Shown here one piece after another: positions 6,645 through 9,833 of a stretch of 9,833 nucleotides of DNA; position 1 is the first letter of the stretch, and every line of letters starts with the position of its first letter. This DNA comes from Clostridiales bacterium (lineage in GTDB: Bacteria; Bacillota; Clostridia; Oscillospirales; Acutalibacteraceae): NCBI GenBank assembly GCA_012728445.1, contig JAAYFA010000259.1, forward strand, positions 1 through 9,833. Reading direction: 5' to 3'. The translations under genes were made by a program, and so were the position numbers. The notes under the pieces were generated by a model. It worked only from the letters and a program-made list of their open reading frames with translations. It had not been told where the DNA came from and searched no databases.

Positions 6645-6953
6645 TTATTGAAGAGTTTGCGTGTAAATTTCGTCGATCCATTTTTCGCTATTTTCCGTAT
6701 AAGTTTTGCTTAGTTTTTCGTGGGCTTGCTTATTTTTTTGCCTGAGGGCATCGGACGTTTTCTCGGCTTCGGTTCGTTCTTTTTCACGGAATTTTTCTAC
6801 AGCCGTGTGCGCCTCGGCAAGTTTTTTTTCAATGAGCGAGGTTCTGATAGAGGTCAACTCGTCGAAAGCTTTTTGTTTGGCTTCCCGCGCTTCTTCCGCT
6901 TGCAGTCGACTCTTTTTATCCATGTCAAGAATACTTCTGAGCATTTCGTTCAA
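6645..6953 (-). CDS. ntpF (atpH): V/A-type ATPase subunit H/G (peripheral-stalk coiled coil)
   Basis: Small stalk protein that pairs with subunit E as a right-handed coiled coil linking head and stator. It has 102 residues and is almost wholly helical, charged and rich in K, E, A and Q, for example RLQAEEAREAKQKAFDEL and LIEKKLAEAHTAVEKFREKE. It has no cysteine or proline, as expected of a continuous coil. The TTG at 6953 is favoured, since AAGGAG at 6968-6963 is 9 nt upstream. An ATG at 6960 is only 2 nt from that site and out of frame; the in-frame ATG at 6944 is 18 nt away. It is the first gene after the ATPase promoter. Sequence conservation in this family is low, so the assignment rests on composition, length and operon position. 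Confidence 0.85.
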   Translation of the reverse strand: MNEMLRSILDMDKKSRLQAEEAREAKQKAFDELTSIRTSLIEKKLAEAHTAVEKFREKERTEAEKTSDALRQKNKQAHEKLSKTYTENSEKWIDEIYTQTLQ

Positions 6954-6962
6954 AAAACATCA

Positions 6963-6968
6963 CTCCTT
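6963..6968 (-). promoter_or_regulatory. Shine-Dalgarno site of subunit H (decides TTG start)
   Basis: AAGGAG on the minus strand, 9 nt before TTG at 6953. The nearer ATG at 6960 has only 2 nt spacing and is in another frame. Confidence 0.7.
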
Positions 6969-7011
6969 GCGACAGCCTGACGCAGTCAATAAAAACAAAA
7001 GAATAGTCATA

Positions 7012-7039
7012 AGTATAGCACTTTGAATAAAGATTACAA
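7012..7039 (-). promoter_or_regulatory. Promoter of the V/A-ATPase operon (sigma-A type, extended -10)
   Basis: On the minus strand TTGTAA (7039-7034) and TATACT (7017-7012) are 16 bp apart, and TG stands one base before the -10 hexamer, giving the extended -10 pattern. Transcription would start near 7005, leaving a leader of roughly 50 nt before the TTG start of subunit H. The site lies between the end of folK and the first ATPase gene. It is the best promoter-like sequence I see in the window. Confidence 0.65.
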
Positions 7040-7070
7040 GAGGAAATCAGCATTAACTTTACAAGCAATT

Positions 7071-7577
7071 TTATCCGGTTTTTGGCAAGCTTATTTCCGC
7101 ATCAATCTTTTCAACGCCTTCGCTGCCCAGCTCTTTCAGGCGCGGGCCGAAAGAAAGTCCCGGTGCTCTGCCGGTAGGGAACAAGTCGTGCAGAGGAACC
7201 ATGACAAACGCCCTCTGCAAAATTTTCGGGTGCGGCAAGGTCAACTCAAAGCTCTCGCTTTTCATCCCTTCATAGATCAGTAAGTCCAGGTCGATGACCC
7301 TCGGCCCGTCTTTTACATTTCTTTTTCTGCCAAAAGCAGCTTCAATCCCAAGGCACGCGCCGAGCAGAGCCATAGGGGACATACTCGTTTCCACAAGAAC
7401 GGCAGTGTTTAAGAATTTTGGTTGCGACTCCAAACCGACCGGCTCTGTTTCGTAGACATGAGAGACCCCCGTGACCATTGTCCGCGGTAACAGGGACAAT
7501 GCGCGAACGGCTTCGTTTGTGTTTAATAGTCGGTCGCCCAGATTGGTTCCTATACCGATGATTGCTTTGTTTTTCAT
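7071..7577 (-). CDS. folK: 2-amino-4-hydroxy-6-hydroxymethyldihydropteridine pyrophosphokinase (HPPK)
   Basis: Transfers pyrophosphate from ATP to 6-hydroxymethyl-7,8-dihydropterin, the step before FolP. It has 168 residues, within family range. Visible motifs: IIGIGTNLGDR (6-16), the YETEPVG loop (42-48), F55 and N57 of the pterin pocket, GPRVIDLDLLIY (91-102) with D96 and D98 that bind the two magnesium ions, and LPHPKILQRAFVMVPL (114-129). The ATG at 7577 overlaps the stop of folB by four bases (ATGA), so the pair is probably translationally coupled; AGGAG lies 12 nt upstream inside folB. It is the last gene of the folate block, and no clear terminator follows before the ATPase promoter. 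Confidence 0.97.
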   Translation of the reverse strand: MKNKAIIGIGTNLGDRLLNTNEAVRALSLLPRTMVTGVSHVYETEPVGLESQPKFLNTAVLVETSMSPMALLGACLGIEAAFGRKRNVKDGPRVIDLDLLIYEGMKSESFELTLPHPKILQRAFVMVPLHDLFPTGRAPGLSFGPRLKELGSEGVEKIDAEISLPKTG

Positions 7578-7948
7578 TGTTTGCCGGGGCTCCTTTTGAC
7601 TTCAATTTTGACCGCCGCATATTCAAAATCGGCGTGGATGGGGGCGTCCGGTTTTTTGAGTGTAATGCAAACGCCTTCCAATGCCGAGTATTCATTGAGC
7701 AAGGCCTCCGCCACTCTTTGAGCGGCCCGTTCAATCAGATTGTCCTTTTGAGCGGTCATCACAGCGATAGCCGTTTTGATGATTTTTGCGTAACTTACGG
7801 TATCTTCAATTCGGTCGGTTATGCATGCGGCGCCAAGGTCGACTTTGGCGTCAATATCCAGCACAAAAATCTGACCGTCTTCTTTTTCTTCGGGATTCAC
7901 TCCGTGATAGGCATAGACCTTAAGGCCTCGAATAATTATGGTGCTCAA
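7574..7948 (-). CDS. folB: Dihydroneopterin aldolase
   Basis: Splits 7,8-dihydroneopterin into 6-hydroxymethyl-dihydropterin and glycolaldehyde (and can epimerise it). It has 124 residues, normal for this T-fold enzyme, which works as an octamer. Motifs: GLKVYAYHGVNPEEKEDGQ (8-26) with the pterin-side glutamate at about 20-21, DTVSYAKI (49-56) with the conserved tyrosine at 53, and ITLKKPDAPI (95-104) with the conserved lysine before the proline. The start is a TTG at 7948 with AGGAG (7960-7956) 7 nt upstream; no ATG fits, and the TTG gives the usual short lead into the first strand. It follows folP by 18 nt and overlaps folK by 4 nt. Confidence 0.96.
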   Translation of the reverse strand: MSTIIIRGLKVYAYHGVNPEEKEDGQIFVLDIDAKVDLGAACITDRIEDTVSYAKIIKTAIAVMTAQKDNLIERAAQRVAEALLNEYSALEGVCITLKKPDAPIHADFEYAAVKIEVKRSPGKQ

Positions 7949-7966
7949 AACAGTTCTCCTTTTTCT

Positions 7967-8803
7967 TTACGAATTTCTAAACAGGGCATCTGCCATGCGC
8001 GCCCCCTGCAGTCCCCGGCAGACATCATGCACTCGTATAATATCGGCGCCCCCGGCAATAGCGGCAGTATGTGCGGCGACCGTTCCCGGCTCCCGCTTTG
8101 CGGCGTCTTCTTCAAGCGTGGCCGTGCCGACAACTCTTTTGCGCGATGCGCCGACCAACAGCGCAATTTCTTCAAATTTAACCGCGTTTATATAGCGGAG
8201 AAGTTCGAGGTTATCCTGATGACTTTTGCCGAAACCGATGCCCGGGTCCAAACAAACACAAGAGGGGTCAATACCGAGTAACGCAGTTTGTAAAAGCGCT
8301 TTTTCAAAAAATCCGCGTACGGACCTGAGGATGCCGGCTTCGTAGGTGACATTGACAGTCGCGGCGCCTCCGACGTTGTGCATGATGACCCAGCCGGCGC
8401 CGGCGGATTGAACGACAGCCGCCATTGCGGGGTTCACCGTGCCACTGACATCGTTGATGATGGATGCGCCGTTATTCAGCGCAAGCACCGCAACCTCGGG
8501 GGACGAGGTGTCAACGGATATCGGAATACGCAGTTTGCCTCTTAAAGCGTCAAGCACGCCCGTGAGTCTTTCAATTTCCTCTTGTAGCGAAATAAGCTGT
8601 GCACCGGGGCGGGTGGATTGCGCGCCAATATCAAGGATATCAGCTCCCAACGTCTGCATTTCGAGCGCACGGGCAACAGCCGCTTCAGGCTTGGTATACC
8701 GCCCGCCGTCCGAAAACGAGTCCGGCGTGACATTTAAAACACCCATAACATAGGTGCGTTTACCCAGTGGAAAGGAAAAGTCTTGCGCATTGAAATAATT
8801 CAT
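7967..8803 (-). CDS. folP: Dihydropteroate synthase (DHPS)
   Basis: Condenses 6-hydroxymethyl-dihydropterin pyrophosphate with p-aminobenzoate to 7,8-dihydropteroate; the target of sulfonamides. It is a TIM-barrel protein of 278 residues. Motifs: MGVLNVTPDSFSDGG (20-34) with N24 for magnesium, AQSTRPG (61-67) of loop 2, SVDTS (96-100), IINDVSG (115-121), MHNVGG (141-146) in place of the more common MHMxGTP, LDPGIGFGK (185-193), GASRKRVVG (218-226) and RVHD (257-260). The VV after SRKR and the MHNVGG loop are variants I take as lineage-typical, not damage. The ATG at 8803 is preferred because AGGTGA overlaps the GTG at 8812. The gap to folE holds a palindromic repeat. Confidence 0.97.
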   Translation of the reverse strand: MNYFNAQDFSFPLGKRTYVMGVLNVTPDSFSDGGRYTKPEAAVARALEMQTLGADILDIGAQSTRPGAQLISLQEEIERLTGVLDALRGKLRIPISVDTSSPEVAVLALNNGASIINDVSGTVNPAMAAVVQSAGAGWVIMHNVGGAATVNVTYEAGILRSVRGFFEKALLQTALLGIDPSCVCLDPGIGFGKSHQDNLELLRYINAVKFEEIALLVGASRKRVVGTATLEEDAAKREPGTVAAHTAAIAGGADIIRVHDVCRGLQGARMADALFRNS

Positions 8804-8836
8804 TTGATTCACCTAAATAATCTTTAGGAAGTAATT

Positions 8837-8887
8837 GAGAAGTGCGACTTCGTCGCGAGAAGCGATTGCTTCCCCATCGCTTCTCTA
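8837..8887. repeat. Palindromic intergenic element after folE, related to the array between A and B
   Basis: GAGAAGCGAT (8857-8866) and ATCGCTTCTC (8876-8885) form a perfect 10-bp inverted repeat with a 9-base loop. Next to it GCGAC (8844-8848) and GTCGC (8852-8856) form a 5-bp hairpin with a 3-base loop. An outer GAGAAG (8837-8842) can also pair with CTTCTC (8880-8885), so alternative folds compete. The loop contains ATTGCTTC, the reverse complement of the GAAGCAAT core of the tandem array at 244-309. The folE stop codon overlaps one end. No T tract follows, so it is not a typical terminator. Confidence 0.85.
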
Positions 8888-9451
8888 ATGTGCCCGGCTC
8901 AACAACGTCATCACTTCGGCCCTTGTTTTGGCGTCGCTGCGCAGTGTGCCTCGGAGTGCGGATGTTTGCGTTTCGGAACCGGCCGCGCGGGCGCCGCGCA
9001 TGGTCATGCAAAGATGCTCGGCTTCAATCACAACGGCGACGCCGCGGGGTTTGAGGGCTCCCTCATAAATAAAATCAGCGATTTGTGCGGTCAGCCGCTC
9101 TTGCAACTGGGGGCGCTTGGCAAAACAATCCACTATCCGCGCAAGCTTGGAAAGCCCGAGTATTTTGCCCTCGCCGGGGATGTAAGCAATATGCGCCCGC
9201 CCCATAAAGGGCAGAAGATGATGCTCGCACATGGAAAACAAAGGGATGTCACGCACAATCACCAGTTCTTCGTTGTGGTTTTCGTTAAAAATTTTAAGAT
9301 GTTGCTCCGGGCAGCCGCTCAAACCGGAAAACACTTCTGCGTACATTTTTGCGACACGAGCGGGCGTTTCGAGCAGTCCTTCTCTGTTCGGATCTTCACC
9401 GACAGCTTCGAGGATTTCCTTTACGGCGGACTCAATTCTTTTTAAATCCAT
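8885..9451 (-). CDS. folE: GTP cyclohydrolase I
   Basis: Converts GTP to 7,8-dihydroneopterin triphosphate, the entry step of folate synthesis (and of related pterin pathways). It has 188 residues, normal for the bacterial type IA enzyme. Visible: the helical N-terminus with EDPNREGLLETPARVAKMY (19-37), the zinc-binding SMCEHHLLPF (C75, H78), the GLSKLARIV stretch (99-107), QERL, and IEAEHLCMTMRG (142-153) supplying C148 as third zinc ligand. All three ligands are present, so the enzyme should be active. AAGGAG is 6 nt before the ATG at 9451. The gap to the upstream unknown gene is 54 nt, too short for a folate riboswitch. No strong promoter is evident there, so co-transcription with the upstream gene is possible. 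Confidence 0.98.
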   Translation of the reverse strand: MDLKRIESAVKEILEAVGEDPNREGLLETPARVAKMYAEVFSGLSGCPEQHLKIFNENHNEELVIVRDIPLFSMCEHHLLPFMGRAHIAYIPGEGKILGLSKLARIVDCFAKRPQLQERLTAQIADFIYEGALKPRGVAVVIEAEHLCMTMRGARAAGSETQTSALRGTLRSDAKTRAEVMTLLSRAH

Positions 9452-9505
9452 TTTGTTCTCCTTATTATTTAATCCGCAAACACAATTTGTAAGGCAAGTG
9501 TGGGG

Positions 9506-9832
9506 TTATTTTAAAACAATCACAATCTCGATGATTTTAAAATTCTCTTTTTCTATGTAGGAAATGGCCGCGTCCGAAATATTGACGGTTGTCATTTTTC
9601 GCGCTTGACTCAAGATGCCGTAAATTTTCCCGTCTTTAAAAAGTGCGGCAAAGGCTTTGGCATAGGTTGCTTCGGAGGCGAACTTGATTTCCAACGCCGA
9701 ACGGCCCTCGTTTGCGGCGGCGGCGATGCTTTTTGCCAAGGTCTTTTCGACGTTCTCGTTATAATCGGAGAACAACAGGTCTTTTTTGACAAAGTAGTTC
9801 TCGGCCTCTGCGGTGCAGGGAGATGCCCAAGC
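9506..9832 (-). CDS. Protein of unknown function, C-terminal 108 residues (cut by right edge)
   Basis: The frame is open to the right edge, so the start lies outside; the first TTG inside the window (9775) has no convincing ribosome site and is probably internal. The visible part opens with AWASPCTAEAENYFVKKD, which faintly resembles the beginning of S-layer-homology repeats, then has a helical alanine-rich part and a region LEIKFASEATYAKAFAALFKDG. It ends in beta strands (TTVNIS, KIIEIVIVLK). I do not recognise the family. It is co-directional with folE, 54 nt away, but nothing in the visible part links it to pterin metabolism. Coding is supported by the long open frame and sensible amino-acid composition. 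Confidence 0.6.
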   Translation of the reverse strand, partial: AWASPCTAEAENYFVKKDLLFSDYNENVEKTLAKSIAAAANEGRSALEIKFASEATYAKAFAALFKDGKIYGILSQARKMTTVNISDAAISYIEKENFKIIEIVIVLK

Positions 9833-9833
9833 A

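Noticed and set aside
7562..8281. Long plus-strand open frame of 239 codons
   Set aside because: It lies opposite folB and folP, which have full family motifs; the plus-strand translation looks like a shadow and has no ribosome site.
7967..8812. GTG start of folP at 8812
   Set aside because: The GTG is part of the AGGTGA ribosome site; the ATG at 8803 has suitable spacing.
8837..8887. Intrinsic terminator after folE
   Set aside because: The hairpins are strong but no T tract follows on the minus strand, and folP, folB and folK continue the same pathway.
9452..9505. Tetrahydrofolate riboswitch upstream of folE
   Set aside because: Such riboswitches occur upstream of folate genes in Clostridia, but only 54 nt are available here and no pseudoknot-like pairing is visible.
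9452..9505. Promoter directly before folE (TTGCCT with an AT-rich -10 near TAAATA)
   Set aside because: The hexamers match poorly, the spacing is 18-20 bp, and the putative -10 nearly overlaps the Shine-Dalgarno site.

Overview
The window carries two complete or near-complete operon blocks, all on the minus strand, so transcription runs from high to low coordinates. Gene content, Shine-Dalgarno sites of the AGGAGGTGAT type and frequent TTG starts suggest a Clostridia-like Firmicute (possibly Oscillospiraceae or a relative). This placement is inferred from gene families and style, not from a marker gene.

Right part (about 9833 to 7071): a protein of unknown function cut by the right edge is followed by a compact folate block, folE, folP, folB and folK. 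FolE makes dihydroneopterin triphosphate from GTP. FolB converts dihydroneopterin to 6-hydroxymethyl-dihydropterin, FolK pyrophosphorylates it, and FolP joins it to p-aminobenzoate to give dihydropteroate. The dihydroneopterin triphosphate phosphatase, dihydrofolate synthase, dihydrofolate reductase and pABA genes are not in the window.

Middle and left part (about 7039 to 1): a convincing extended -10 promoter starts a V/A-type ATPase operon in the order H(G)-C-I-K-F-E-A-B. B is cut by the left edge, and D should lie beyond it. H and E are the peripheral stalk, I and K the membrane motor, C and F the central connector and axle parts, and A and B the catalytic head. The complex couples ATP hydrolysis or synthesis to H+ or Na+ movement across the membrane.

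The genes themselves are ordinary. The less ordinary material is between them. There are six tandem copies of an 11-bp unit with inverted arms between subunits A and B. A palindromic element sharing the same GAAGCAAT/AGAAGC vocabulary lies right after folE. A terminator-like hairpin sits inside the ATPase operon between H and C. Several genes appear to start at TTG, two of them just past a decoy ATG. The rotor-ring subunit K has an extra N-terminal membrane hairpin without an ion-binding carboxylate. I found no mobile element, CRISPR array, tRNA, rRNA or defence-like system.
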